A stretch of 64,000 nucleotides of DNA from NCBI RefSeq assembly GCF_014192915.1, contig NZ_JACHYN010000006.1, positions 186,001 through 250,000 of the forward strand, given 5' to 3'. A model generated the notes under the pieces. The model ran no database searches. It was not told the DNA's origin and saw only the letters and a program-made list of their open reading frames with translations. The translations under genes were made by a program, and so were the position numbers. Numbering within the stretch: position 1 is the stretch's first letter; each line of letters begins with the position of its first letter. This DNA is from Azospirillum sp. OGB3. Lineage in GTDB: Bacteria; Pseudomonadota; Alphaproteobacteria; Azospirillales; Azospirillaceae. Shown here one piece after another: positions 36,442 to 44,516 of this stretch.

Positions 36442-37197
36442 TCAGGCGCCGGCCCGGACATCCTCCACCAGTGCTTCCAACCGTTGCAGATCGCGAACGA
36501 TCAGTGCGTCCGTCCGCCGCTCCACCAAACCATCGCGGGCGAGTTCGTTCAACACCCGGGCGACGGTCTCGCGGGCAGTACTGACCCGGCTGGCGATGTC
36601 CGCATGGACGGGGATCGGCGCGATCACCGCCACCCGACCTTCCACCCGCCCCCGCTTGGCGAGCCGCAGCAATTCGGCGTGAACGCGGTTGTTGGCGCCC
36701 AAGGTCGACAATTCCATCACGCGGTCGGTGGCAATGCGGACGACACGGCACAGCCGCCTCATCACCGCCATGGCAAGGTCCGGATGGCCGGACACCAGAT
36801 CCTGGAAGGGCCGGGGCGCCAGGAAAGCGATCAGTGTCCCCTCCTCAAGCGCGACCGCGGAGGCCGAACGGGGAAGCCCGTCGATGGCCGCCATCTCGCC
36901 CAGGAAACCGCCGGACTCGATGTCGTCGAAGCTGATCTCGCGTCCCGCCGGCGAATGGCTCAGCACCCGCACGCGCCCATGAACCACCAGCACGACATCC
37001 CGCGAATCCCCTTGGTGGTCGATGATCTGCTCGTTCACGTGGAAGCGGCGCCAGCGGCATTGGCGCGCCACGGCGGCGCGCTCCTCCGCGGACAGCGGGC
37101 TCAGCAGCGTGATTCCATCCAGCCGGTACGGCCCAGCGTCGGCAGGCACGGCTTCTCCTTCATCGGTCGGCGGCCTGAGGTCAGGGGCTGGCAGCAT
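36442..37197 (-). CDS. Crp/Fnr family transcriptional regulator with cAMP-type binding pocket
   Basis: 251 residues. The cyclic-nucleotide domain contains GGFLGEMAAIDGLPRSASAVA, with the E, R and S that contact the phosphate and ribose of cAMP in E. coli CRP. The DNA-binding helix is in SRVSTARETVARVLNELARDG, typical of CRP-like HTHs. N-terminal ~30 residues are unstructured. ATG at 37197. A cAMP effector is inferred from the motif. Confidence 0.92.
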   Translation of the reverse strand: MLPAPDLRPPTDEGEAVPADAGPYRLDGITLLSPLSAEERAAVARQCRWRRFHVNEQIIDHQGDSRDVVLVVHGRVRVLSHSPAGREISFDDIESGGFLGEMAAIDGLPRSASAVALEEGTLIAFLAPRPFQDLVSGHPDLAMAVMRRLCRVVRIATDRVMELSTLGANNRVHAELLRLAKRGRVEGRVAVIAPIPVHADIASRVSTARETVARVLNELARDGLVERRTDALIVRDLQRLEALVEDVRAGA

Positions 37198-37310
37198 AGA
37201 CGGACCTGCGCAAAGGTGGAACAAACTCCCTCCAACGGGTATCGCTAACGTCCCGTTAACCCTGAAAGCGGCAGAACGGACGGGACGCGCCCACCGGAAT
37301 TGAGAGAGCC

Positions 37311-37724
37311 ATGTCGTTCCAACTGCCCTCCGGCCCCGTTCCCCGCAGCCTGATCCCCAACGCTGGCCGCGTGGATTCGCAGCGCCTGCTGTCGGTCGTC
37401 GCCATCCCCTTCGCCGCAGCCATCGCCATGGCCTCCGCCGTGGCGGCGATCGGCGGCGTGACCGACCCCATCGCGGAGGCCGGCGGGCCCATGTACTTCG
37501 TCCTGAACTTCGTGAAGTTCTGTTATCTGGCGGTCTCGATGGCCCATCTGTCCGGTGCCCTGGCGGAGCGCGCCAACGGTGGCCTGCCCGCCGGCCTGTG
37601 GCTGGACGAGATGGAGCGGTCCGAACCGGAATCCCGCGAGTCCTTCTGGCACGCCTTCCCCAACCACCTCGACGGGGCGGCGATCGCCGGCTGCGTCACG
37701 ATGCTGTGCTTCCTGCTGACCTGA
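37311..37724 (+). CDS. small membrane protein, unknown
   Basis: 137 residues with three hydrophobic segments (AIPFAAAIAMASAVAAIGGV, MYFVLNFVKFCYLAVSMAHL, AAIAGCVTMLCFLLT). ATG 37311 follows GAGAG. The stop overlaps the convergent methyltransferase gene by 29 bp. No family recognised. Confidence 0.65.
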   Translation: MSFQLPSGPVPRSLIPNAGRVDSQRLLSVVAIPFAAAIAMASAVAAIGGVTDPIAEAGGPMYFVLNFVKFCYLAVSMAHLSGALAERANGGLPAGLWLDEMERSEPESRESFWHAFPNHLDGAAIAGCVTMLCFLLT

Positions 37725-38235
37725 GCGTGCGCCGTCCGGACAGCGCGCCCTCCTCGACGCGGATGCGGTGCAGGGTCAACGGCACGTTCAGCAGCGTGGC
37801 CAGCACCGCGATCCACCACGCCCCGAAGACCAGGGGCAGCACGGCCAGTTCCCCCGCCACGACCAGATAGTTGGGGTGGCGGACCCAGCGGAAGGGCCCG
37901 CGCCGCACCAGCGGTGCGCCTGGCAACGTGATGATGCGGGTGGTCCAGAACCGCCCCAGCGTGGCGATCACCCAAACCCGCCCGGCCTGCAGCAGCACGA
38001 ACAGAGCGAGCAACCAGCCGTTGATCGGCTCGTCCGCCGGCACGACGGCGAACAGCAGCGCCAGCCACCCCGCATGCAGCCCGACGAACAGCGGGTAATG
38101 GGCGGCCCCGACTTCCTGGGCGCCCTCGGCCAGCAGACGGCGCGTGTTGCGCTGGGCGACAACAAGTTCGCCAAGCCGCTGGGCCGCGACCAGCAGCAGG
38201 ATGACGTGGGGCCAGCCCAGTGGCAGCGTCTCCAT
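37696..38235 (-). CDS. ICMT-family membrane methyltransferase (polyketide O-methyltransferase)
   Basis: 179 residues, about four to five transmembrane helices. C-terminal SAM region RRGPFRWVRHPNYLVVAGE and RIRVEEGALSGR are the isoprenylcysteine-carboxyl-methyltransferase signatures. It lies 11 bp after the type III polyketide synthase on the same strand, as in B. subtilis bpsA-bpsB, where the ICMT-like BpsB methylates alkylpyrones. The likely role is O-methylation of the synthase product. AGGAG precedes ATG 38235. Confidence 0.9.
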   Translation of the reverse strand: METLPLGWPHVILLLVAAQRLGELVVAQRNTRRLLAEGAQEVGAAHYPLFVGLHAGWLALLFAVVPADEPINGWLLALFVLLQAGRVWVIATLGRFWTTRIITLPGAPLVRRGPFRWVRHPNYLVVAGELAVLPLVFGAWWIAVLATLLNVPLTLHRIRVEEGALSGRRTLRSAGSTAS

Positions 38236-38246
38236 TCCAAGCGCTC

Positions 38247-39296
38247 CTAAAGGTCGATTTGGGCCAGCGCGGCGGTGAAGCCGGGGCCGAGCGCGCTCAT
38301 CAGGTGGGGCCCGCGGGCACCGGACGTGATGCGTCGCTCCAGCACGAACATCACGCTCGCCGCCGACATGTTGCCGCAACGGCGCAGCACCGCCCAGGCG
38401 TCGTCCAGCCCGGCGCACACCGGCGCGCAGACCTCCTCCAGGGCATTCAGAACTTTGGCGCCGCCAGGGTGGCAGATCAGCCCGGCGAGGTCGCCGCGAG
38501 CCAGCCGCCGCCGCTCCAGGAATCCGTCGAGCACCGGCTCCAACCGGTTGCGGATCAGCGCCGGGATGCTCTGGCTGAAGATCACGCCGAGCCCGTCGTC
38601 CTCGACCCGCCAGCCCATCACGTCCTGCGTTCCCGGCCAGGTGTGCTCCGCGCCATCGACAAGGCGCGATCCTTCCCCGTCATCATCGGCGCGCAGAACC
38701 GCCGCGGCGGCGCCGTCCGCGAACAGGGCGCTGGCGACGACGTTGGTCGGGGTCGCCTCCGCCGAGCGGAAGGCCAGCGTACAGAGTTCCACCACCAGGA
38801 ACAGCACCGTCCGGCCCGCCATGGCCTGGGCGATCTGCCCGGCGCGGGTCAGCCCCAGCACGCCGCCGGCGCAGCCCAGACCGAACAGCGGCAGCCGCAC
38901 CGTGTCGGGACGGAAGCCCATGCGTTCCAGCAGAAGCGCCTCCAGGCTGGGCGTGGCGATGCCGGTGGTCGAGGCGCAGACGATAGCGTCCACGTCCTGC
39001 GGCCGCAGGCCGGCACGGGCCAGCGCCTGCCCCGCCGCCTCTTCCAGCAGGGACAGGGCACCGTCGCGGAAGGCGGCGGTGCGCTCCGGCCAGCCGCGCG
39101 GTTCCATATACCAATCGATGGGCATGACGGCATGGCGCGTCTCGATGCCGGTGTTGGCGAAGACCGGCACCAGCCGCTCGAAGTCGCGCATTCGCGGCCC
39201 GAAAACCGCCCGCGCGACGTCGAGCGCCTCGTTCTGGCTGAGACGATGGGGCGGCAGGGCCGTGGCGAGCGAGAGGATGCGGGGGGTATGGTTCAT
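38247..39296 (-). CDS. type III polyketide synthase (alkylpyrone/alkylresorcinol synthase-like)
   Basis: 349 residues, thiolase fold homodimer type. The catalytic triad is visible: Cys in LFGLGCAGGVLGL (near residue 145), His in GLICHPGGAKVL, Asn in RRCGNMSAASVMFVLE. The N-terminal RILSLATALPPHRLSQ and GIETRHAV are chalcone-synthase-like signatures of the bacterial group. It condenses a fatty acyl starter with malonyl-CoA units. First gene of a two-gene operon with the ICMT-type methyltransferase. Confidence 0.94.
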   Translation of the reverse strand: MNHTPRILSLATALPPHRLSQNEALDVARAVFGPRMRDFERLVPVFANTGIETRHAVMPIDWYMEPRGWPERTAAFRDGALSLLEEAAGQALARAGLRPQDVDAIVCASTTGIATPSLEALLLERMGFRPDTVRLPLFGLGCAGGVLGLTRAGQIAQAMAGRTVLFLVVELCTLAFRSAEATPTNVVASALFADGAAAAVLRADDDGEGSRLVDGAEHTWPGTQDVMGWRVEDDGLGVIFSQSIPALIRNRLEPVLDGFLERRRLARGDLAGLICHPGGAKVLNALEEVCAPVCAGLDDAWAVLRRCGNMSAASVMFVLERRITSGARGPHLMSALGPGFTAALAQIDL

Positions 39297-39462
39297 CCTC
39301 AGCGATGTGATGCGCGCGGGGGTGGCGGACCAGCCCCCCGGAGGGAGTTCCTTCGCTTGCTCTCCCGCGACTCTTTCCTGCCGTCCGATACGTCGATGTG
39401 GATTGAGCAGGAGCCATGTCCTGTATCACTATACCGGGCGGCGGATTTGCAGGGGTGGGACG

Positions 39463-40188
39463 GTGGATCGGAACGAGCAGGACAGCCAGAGCACGGTGGA
39501 CGAAAGCACGTCCCACCGGCCCGCCGGCATCGGCCTGATGGGGCGGCTGCGCGCCTATTTCCTGGCGGGCGTTCTGGTGACGGCGCCGATCGCGGTCACG
39601 GTCTATCTCGGCTGGTGGCTGCTGGCCTTCATCGACGGGCATGTGCGCCCGCTGATCCCCTCCGCCTACAACCCGGAAAACTACCTGCCCTTCTCCATCC
39701 CCGGCATCGGGGTGCTGACGCTGATCATCGTGCTGACCCTGATCGGCGCCTTCGCCGCCGGCTATGTCGGGCGGCTGGTGGTGCGCATCGGCGAAGGCGT
39801 GGTGGAGCGCATGCCGGTCGTGCGCTCCGTCTACGGGGCGGTGAAGCAGATCGTCGAGACGGTGCTCGCCAAGAAGTCCAAGGCCTTCCGCGAGGTGGTC
39901 CTGGTGGAGTTCCCGCGCCACGGCATGTGGTCGCTGGGCTTCATCACTGGCGGCGCCCATCCGGAGATCCAGAAGATCTCCGAGGAGGAGATGGTGCACG
40001 TCTTCATCCCCTGCGCCCCGCCGACCGCCGGCTATCTGGCGATCCTGCCACGGCGCGAGGTGACCGTTCTGGACATGACGGTGGAGGACGGGCTGAAGCT
40101 GGTGATGTCCGGCGGCATCGTCACCCCGCCCGACCGCAAGCCCCCGCCGCAGCTTCACAAGCTGGATCGGGAGCGCAAAAGCGCCTGA
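39463..40188 (+). CDS. DUF502 family inner-membrane protein
   Basis: 241 residues. Two transmembrane helices (AYFLAGVLVTAPIAVTVYLG, IGVLTLIIVLTLIGAFAAGY) precede a cytosolic/periplasmic domain with the family motifs RMPVVRSVYGAVKQIVETVL, VLVEFPRHGMWSLGFITG and FIPCAPPTAGYLAILPR. Function unknown. Starts with GTG 39463 after a GGTGGGA Shine-Dalgarno; divergent from the polyketide synthase operon. Confidence 0.92.
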   Translation: MDRNEQDSQSTVDESTSHRPAGIGLMGRLRAYFLAGVLVTAPIAVTVYLGWWLLAFIDGHVRPLIPSAYNPENYLPFSIPGIGVLTLIIVLTLIGAFAAGYVGRLVVRIGEGVVERMPVVRSVYGAVKQIVETVLAKKSKAFREVVLVEFPRHGMWSLGFITGGAHPEIQKISEEEMVHVFIPCAPPTAGYLAILPRREVTVLDMTVEDGLKLVMSGGIVTPPDRKPPPQLHKLDRERKSA

Positions 40189-40212
40189 CGATCACCAGCA
40201 CCCTCAACCCGC

Positions 40213-41208
40213 TCAGTAGCTCACACGGATGCCTTCACGGTATTGCTGAGCGGATTTCGCGTCCTCGAAGGCACCAATTCCGCCCTTCTGCATCGCTTCC
40301 CACGCCGCCATGACCTCTTCGCGCAATTGAACCCGCTGGCCCATCACCGGAGCGTCCGTCCTGGCTTGCGATGCAGGAAGGGAGATCGAGGGAAACAACG
40401 AATCGTCCGACGTGAATTCACGGTCCTGCGCAACCGTATGGGAGGATGGCTGCCCCGTCCGCTCGGCAATCAGAGAAGCCGCATCACGCTCTCCGAGGGA
40501 GCGAAGGGCCTTGTCGATGGACGACAGGTCAACCCCGGCATCCTTCAACTTGTAAGCCGCATCGGCTTCCTTGCGTGTGTACGCCATCCGCGAATCGGCG
40601 GGCTGCGTGATGCTGAAGCCTTGGAAGGTATCCAGAATCATACGCTGGTTACCGGATTGAGCAAGCAACAGCGCCGGGTTGGTGCCCTGCGCCATCAGTG
40701 AGGTCGATATCTCCCCATACTGCTCTGACGCTCCCTGACCACGCTGATCCAGCAGGGACAGCTTTCCCATAAGCTCCTCTCGCTTTGCGCTGGTCGCGCT
40801 GAGAGCCTTTCTGAAATCATCCGACGTGGTGTCGTCGCTGGAGAAAAGCCCCGCATTATCATTGTGAGCCATGCGAAACGTCGCCGAGTACGCCGTGAGA
40901 CGGGACTCTTTAAGCCGCTGTTTGAGCGCATTATGGACGTCTTCGCCGGTCAGCTTGCCGCTGTCGACCAACGACGACAACTGCGTCCGTGTTTCAGCAG
41001 ACAGCGCATTGAACGCGGTCAAAGACTCATCGCGCAGAGAAGAGGCCAGAGGGCTCAACGACACACTGTCCGCAATCCCTCCGGTGGTCCCACCGATCGC
41101 CCGCCCTGTTCCGCCTCCTGACGCCGACGAAGCGGACGGAGACGGAACGGAAGACGATGTGCGTTGGATTGATCCGCCCAGTTGTGAGGAGACATCGGAA
41201 ATGCTCAT
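40213..41208 (-). CDS. uncharacterised Ser/Ala-rich protein in the low-GC islet
   Basis: 331 residues. The first ~45 are Ser/Gly-rich and disordered (SVPSPSASSASGGG), then helical segments (ETRTQLSSLVDSGKLTGEDV, KREELMGKLSLLDQRGQGA). No signal peptide. GC content, especially of third positions, is visibly lower than in neighbouring genes. The N-terminus MSISDVSSQLGG recalls small flagellar or secreted-protein leaders, but this is weak. No family recognised. Confidence 0.7.
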   Translation of the reverse strand: MSISDVSSQLGGSIQRTSSSVPSPSASSASGGGTGRAIGGTTGGIADSVSLSPLASSLRDESLTAFNALSAETRTQLSSLVDSGKLTGEDVHNALKQRLKESRLTAYSATFRMAHNDNAGLFSSDDTTSDDFRKALSATSAKREELMGKLSLLDQRGQGASEQYGEISTSLMAQGTNPALLLAQSGNQRMILDTFQGFSITQPADSRMAYTRKEADAAYKLKDAGVDLSSIDKALRSLGERDAASLIAERTGQPSSHTVAQDREFTSDDSLFPSISLPASQARTDAPVMGQRVQLREEVMAAWEAMQKGGIGAFEDAKSAQQYREGIRVSY

Positions 41209-41449
41209 CGCCGGATTCCTCGCCAGTTAGGAAAAGTGGCATTGTACTAATTATAAACAAAAATGATCATGAAGACACCATTCATGCGCAAATTCACATG
41301 CATATGCGTTAATAAACTCAGGCCATATTTCGCCAAACTCAAACATTGATCAACGCCCAGCCGACAAGGCGTTTTGCATTTCTCACGCGACCTGCGTATG
41401 AGCGTTGATCAATATTGTTGATATTCAATTACTCTCTTCCAAGAATCAC
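41209..41449. other. AT-rich spacer with 12-bp inverted repeat
   Basis: Lower-GC spacer holding the upstream region of the 331-residue gene. The perfect inverted repeat 41345-41356/41402-41413 (listed separately) is its only clear structure. Confidence 0.5.
41345..41413. repeat. perfect 12-bp inverted repeat with 45-bp spacer
   Basis: attgatcaacgc at 41345-41356 and its exact reverse complement gcgttgatcaat at 41402-41413. Centre is about 170 bp upstream of the 331-residue gene. Could be a looped operator or the ends of a tiny element; no flanking direct repeat was noticed. Confidence 0.6.
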
Positions 41450-42040
41450 TCAGGTGAACAGGCTGTTCCATGACGAGTGCGCGAGAGCGCCCCAGCCGCT
41501 GACGAGCGATCCGTTGACTGCGGCTCCCTCAATGGTACCAACACCATCGTTTCCGAGATTCGTCAGCATTCCGCGAATCATGATACCATTGTCGAAGCTG
41601 CCATCGTTAAGCTCGCCACTCTGGTAAATGTAAAATGTGGATCGATCATCGCCCCAAGTCACCGTGAGCGAAGTGGCATTCACCATGTAAAGAAAGTCAA
41701 AATTATTGAACTCATTCCCTGAGAGATCATCAACAACGGTAATTCCGCCAAGAGAAAAGTCGTGATAGTACAAATCATCACCAGAGCCGCCGTATAGCGT
41801 ATCGGCATTGCTCAATCCGGAAGCTGTTCCTCCGCCGAGGAGCGTATCGTTGCCGTTGTTCCCGTAAACACGATCCCGTCCCCAGCCGCCATCAGCATAA
41901 TCGTTTCCATCATCGGCGTAGATCCAGTCATCTCCGCTGCCGCCGTATATTTCGTCGTTTCCTTGAAGGCCAACAATACTATCATCACCGGCGGTTCCAG
42001 GAAGATAATCTGCGCCCGCCGTTCCAATAATCACAGCCAT
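41450..42040 (-). CDS. small RTX (calcium-binding nonapeptide repeat) protein
   Basis: 196 residues. About six GGxGxDxxx-type repeats in the first half (VGLQGNDEIYGGSGDDW, ADDGNDYADGGWGRDRVYG, NNGNDTLLGGG, YGGSGDDLYY), which would form a Ca2+-bound beta-roll. The second half is a strand-rich tail ending SSWNSLFT. RTX proteins usually leave by type I secretion; no secretion genes are nearby. Low GC. ATG at 42040 follows AAGAAG; ATG 42085 would add 15 residues. Confidence 0.85.
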   Translation of the reverse strand: MAVIIGTAGADYLPGTAGDDSIVGLQGNDEIYGGSGDDWIYADDGNDYADGGWGRDRVYGNNGNDTLLGGGTASGLSNADTLYGGSGDDLYYHDFSLGGITVVDDLSGNEFNNFDFLYMVNATSLTVTWGDDRSTFYIYQSGELNDGSFDNGIMIRGMLTNLGNDGVGTIEGAAVNGSLVSGWGALAHSSWNSLFT

Positions 42041-42145
42041 GACGAACTTCTTGTTCAATTTATTATTCCATTGATGAGAGTTCATGATTAGCCGACAGGA
42101 CGACAATTCTCAATAGAAAAATATAAAAATGCACTAACCCTTAGT

Positions 42146-42162
42146 TATCTAATCATTAGATA
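42146..42162. promoter_or_regulatory. 17-bp perfect palindrome upstream of the RTX gene
   Basis: tatctaat, central c, attagata: an odd-spaced dyad typical of dimeric regulator operators, 106 bp before the RTX ATG. Regulator unknown. Confidence 0.45.
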
Positions 42163-42360
42163 CCAATACAAATTTTTTGAATATTTTCATATGCATTGCA
42201 TTTCGTTGAAGGAGTGTAGGCGAGCATTTCCCTGCCGACTTGGCAGCGGTGATGCACTGAAAAAGAGGCACTCTTTGGGGATCCGGCGACGGGCAGGCTC
42301 GCGCGAAAAAGCGCGCGCACCTCAGGCTTGAGAAGCTTGCCGGAGAACAGACTTGGTGCG

Positions 42361-42380
42361 CCGATCAAGATTTTGATCGG
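42361..42380. repeat. 8-4-8 inverted repeat after recG
   Basis: ccgatcaa, gatt loop, ttgatcgg; 55 bp past the recG stop on the minus strand. No T-run, so not a standard terminator. Confidence 0.45.
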
Positions 42381-42434
42381 ACCGGGCAAAATCAATGGTT
42401 TGCGCCCATGAAAACAGGGTCTTGTTCTGCGCTC

Positions 42435-44516
42435 CTACCCCGATCGCAACGTCTTTGCGGCGGCATCCCGCTCGAACAGGTACAGCAGGGTGCGCAGCGC
42501 CTGACCGCGCTCGCCGGCCAAGTCCGGATCGCGGTCCACGATCAGCTTCGCGTCGTCGCGGGCGGCGGCCAGCAGATCGCCGTGCACCGCAAGATCGGCC
42601 ATGCGGAACTCGGGCAGGCCCGATTGGCGGGTGCCCAGCACCTCGCCCGCGCCGCGCAGCCGCAAATCCTCCTCGGCGATGACGAAGCCGTCCTCGGTGT
42701 CGCGCATCGTCTTCAGGCGGGCGCGCGCCGTTTCCGTCAGTTGCGGGTCGAACATCAGCAGGCAACTGGACGGCTTCTCTCCGCGTCCCACCCGGCCGCG
42801 GAGCTGGTGAAGCTGGGCGAGGCCGAAGCGCTCGGCGTGCTCGATCACCATGACGGTGGCTTCGGGCACGTTCACGCCGACCTCGATGACCGTGGTGGCG
42901 ACCAGAACATCCAGGTTGCCGGCCTGGAAGGCCGCCATCACCGCGTCCTTGTCCGGCCCGCGCATCTTGCCGTGCACCAGCCCCACCCGGTCGCCGAAGG
43001 TGGCGCGCAGGAAGGCGTGGCGCTCCGTCGCGGCGGCGAGGTCGGTCTGTTCCGATTCGTCCACCAGCGGGCAGACCCAATAGACCCGCGCGCCCTCCTG
43101 CACTTTGCGGTGGATTCCGTGCACCACCTCTTCCAGCCGGTCGAGCGCGATGGTTACGGTCTGGATCGGCTTGCGCCCCGCCGGCTTCTCGGTCAGGCGC
43201 GACACGTCCATGTCACCGTAGGCGGTCAGGGTCAGCGTGCGCGGGATCGGCGTTGCCGTCATCACCAGCACGTCCACCGCCCGCCCCTTGGCGGAAAGCT
43301 GGAGCCGCTGGTGGACGCCGAAGCGGTGCTGCTCGTCGATCACCGCCAGCGCGAGGTCCTTGAAGGCGACGTCCTCCTGGAACAGCGCGTGGGTGCCGAC
43401 CAGCAGCGGCAGCTCGCCCGAGGCCAGCCGGTCCAGCACGGCCTGCCGCGCCTTGCCCTTGTCGCGCCCGGTCAGCAGGGCGAGGTCCACCCCCGCCGCC
43501 TTGCACAGCGGGGCGAGGCTTTCGGCGTGCTGGCGGGCGAGGATCTCGGTCGGCGCCATCAGGGCGGCCTGATGGCCGGCCTCCACCGCGTTGAGCATCG
43601 CCATCAGCGCGACGACCGTCTTGCCGCTGCCGACGTCGCCCTGGAGCAGGCGCAGCATCCGCCGCTCCGCCGCCATGTCCTCGTAGATTTCCTCCAGCGA
43701 GCCGGCCTGGGACTTGGTCAGGGAAAAGGGCAGCGCCGCGGCCACCCTGGCGCGCAGCCGCCCGTCTCCCAGGATGACGCGGCCCGACAGGCGGCGCTGC
43801 TGCATGCGGACCAGCGTCAGGGCGAGTTGGTTCGACAGCAGCTCGTCATAGGCCAGCCTTCGGCGGATCGGGTTGGTCGGGGCGAGGTCGGCCTCGTCCT
43901 CCGGCGTGTGGGCGCCGCGGATCGACTCGTGCCAGGTCGGCCAGCCGTTGCGGGAACGCCACGCGGCGTCCTGCCATTCCGGCAGTTCCGGCACGTCGTT
44001 CAGCATGGCCCGCACGGCCTTGCGCAGCGTCTTGGCCGGAAGCCCGGCGGTCATCGGATAGACCGGCTCCACCGCCTCGATCTCGTCTTTCAACTCCAGC
44101 GGGACCACGGCATCAGGGTGGGTGATCTGCGGCGTGTCGTGGAACCACTCCACCTTGCCGGACACCACCACCGTCTTGCCGACCGGCATCTGCCGTTCCA
44201 GCCAATCGCCCTTCACATGGAAGTAGATCAGCTCCAGCACGCCCGTCTCGTCGGTGCAGCGCACCTTGTAGGGATGGCGGGAATTGTGCGGGGCGGCGTG
44301 CGAATCGATGCGCACCGTCATGGTGGCGATCCGCCCATTCGGCGCCTCGGCGATTTTCGGGGCGTAGCGGCGGTCGATGACACCGCAAGGCAGGTGCCAC
44401 AGCAGGTCCACGACCTGCGGACCGGCAAGCTTTTCGACGAGCTTGCCCAGCCGGGGACCGAGGCCGGGGAGCGCCGTCACCGGGCGGAACAGGGGGAAGA
44501 GAACGACGGGACGCAC
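42435..44516 (-). CDS. recG: ATP-dependent DNA helicase RecG
   Basis: 693 residues. RecG remodels stalled replication forks and Holliday junctions. The N-terminal wedge/OB domain (LPGLGPRLGKLVEKLAG, then DRRYAPKIAEAPNG) precedes the helicase core: Walker A GDVGSGKTVVAL, DEQH box VIDEQHRFGVHQR, VMTATPIPRTLTLTAYGDMD, EVGVNVPEATVMVIEHAER and QLRGRVGRGEKPS. No ATG fits the N-terminus; GTG at 44516 gives a normal length. Confidence 0.96.
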   Translation of the reverse strand: MRPVVLFPLFRPVTALPGLGPRLGKLVEKLAGPQVVDLLWHLPCGVIDRRYAPKIAEAPNGRIATMTVRIDSHAAPHNSRHPYKVRCTDETGVLELIYFHVKGDWLERQMPVGKTVVVSGKVEWFHDTPQITHPDAVVPLELKDEIEAVEPVYPMTAGLPAKTLRKAVRAMLNDVPELPEWQDAAWRSRNGWPTWHESIRGAHTPEDEADLAPTNPIRRRLAYDELLSNQLALTLVRMQQRRLSGRVILGDGRLRARVAAALPFSLTKSQAGSLEEIYEDMAAERRMLRLLQGDVGSGKTVVALMAMLNAVEAGHQAALMAPTEILARQHAESLAPLCKAAGVDLALLTGRDKGKARQAVLDRLASGELPLLVGTHALFQEDVAFKDLALAVIDEQHRFGVHQRLQLSAKGRAVDVLVMTATPIPRTLTLTAYGDMDVSRLTEKPAGRKPIQTVTIALDRLEEVVHGIHRKVQEGARVYWVCPLVDESEQTDLAAATERHAFLRATFGDRVGLVHGKMRGPDKDAVMAAFQAGNLDVLVATTVIEVGVNVPEATVMVIEHAERFGLAQLHQLRGRVGRGEKPSSCLLMFDPQLTETARARLKTMRDTEDGFVIAEEDLRLRGAGEVLGTRQSGLPEFRMADLAVHGDLLAAARDDAKLIVDRDPDLAGERGQALRTLLYLFERDAAAKTLRSG

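Larger units (their letters stand above)
42041..42434. promoter_or_regulatory. AT-rich region upstream of the RTX gene and downstream of recG
   Basis: 394 bp. Nearest the RTX gene it is very AT-rich and carries the palindrome 42146-42162; nearest recG it carries the 8-4-8 inverted repeat 42361-42380. A short open frame (42156-42395) lacks coding signs. The rest is featureless. Confidence 0.5.

Noticed and set aside
42156..42395. 79-codon minus-strand open frame between recG and the RTX gene
   Set aside because: No ribosome-binding site or family; it spans the palindromes and the AT-rich promoter region, so it is probably non-coding.
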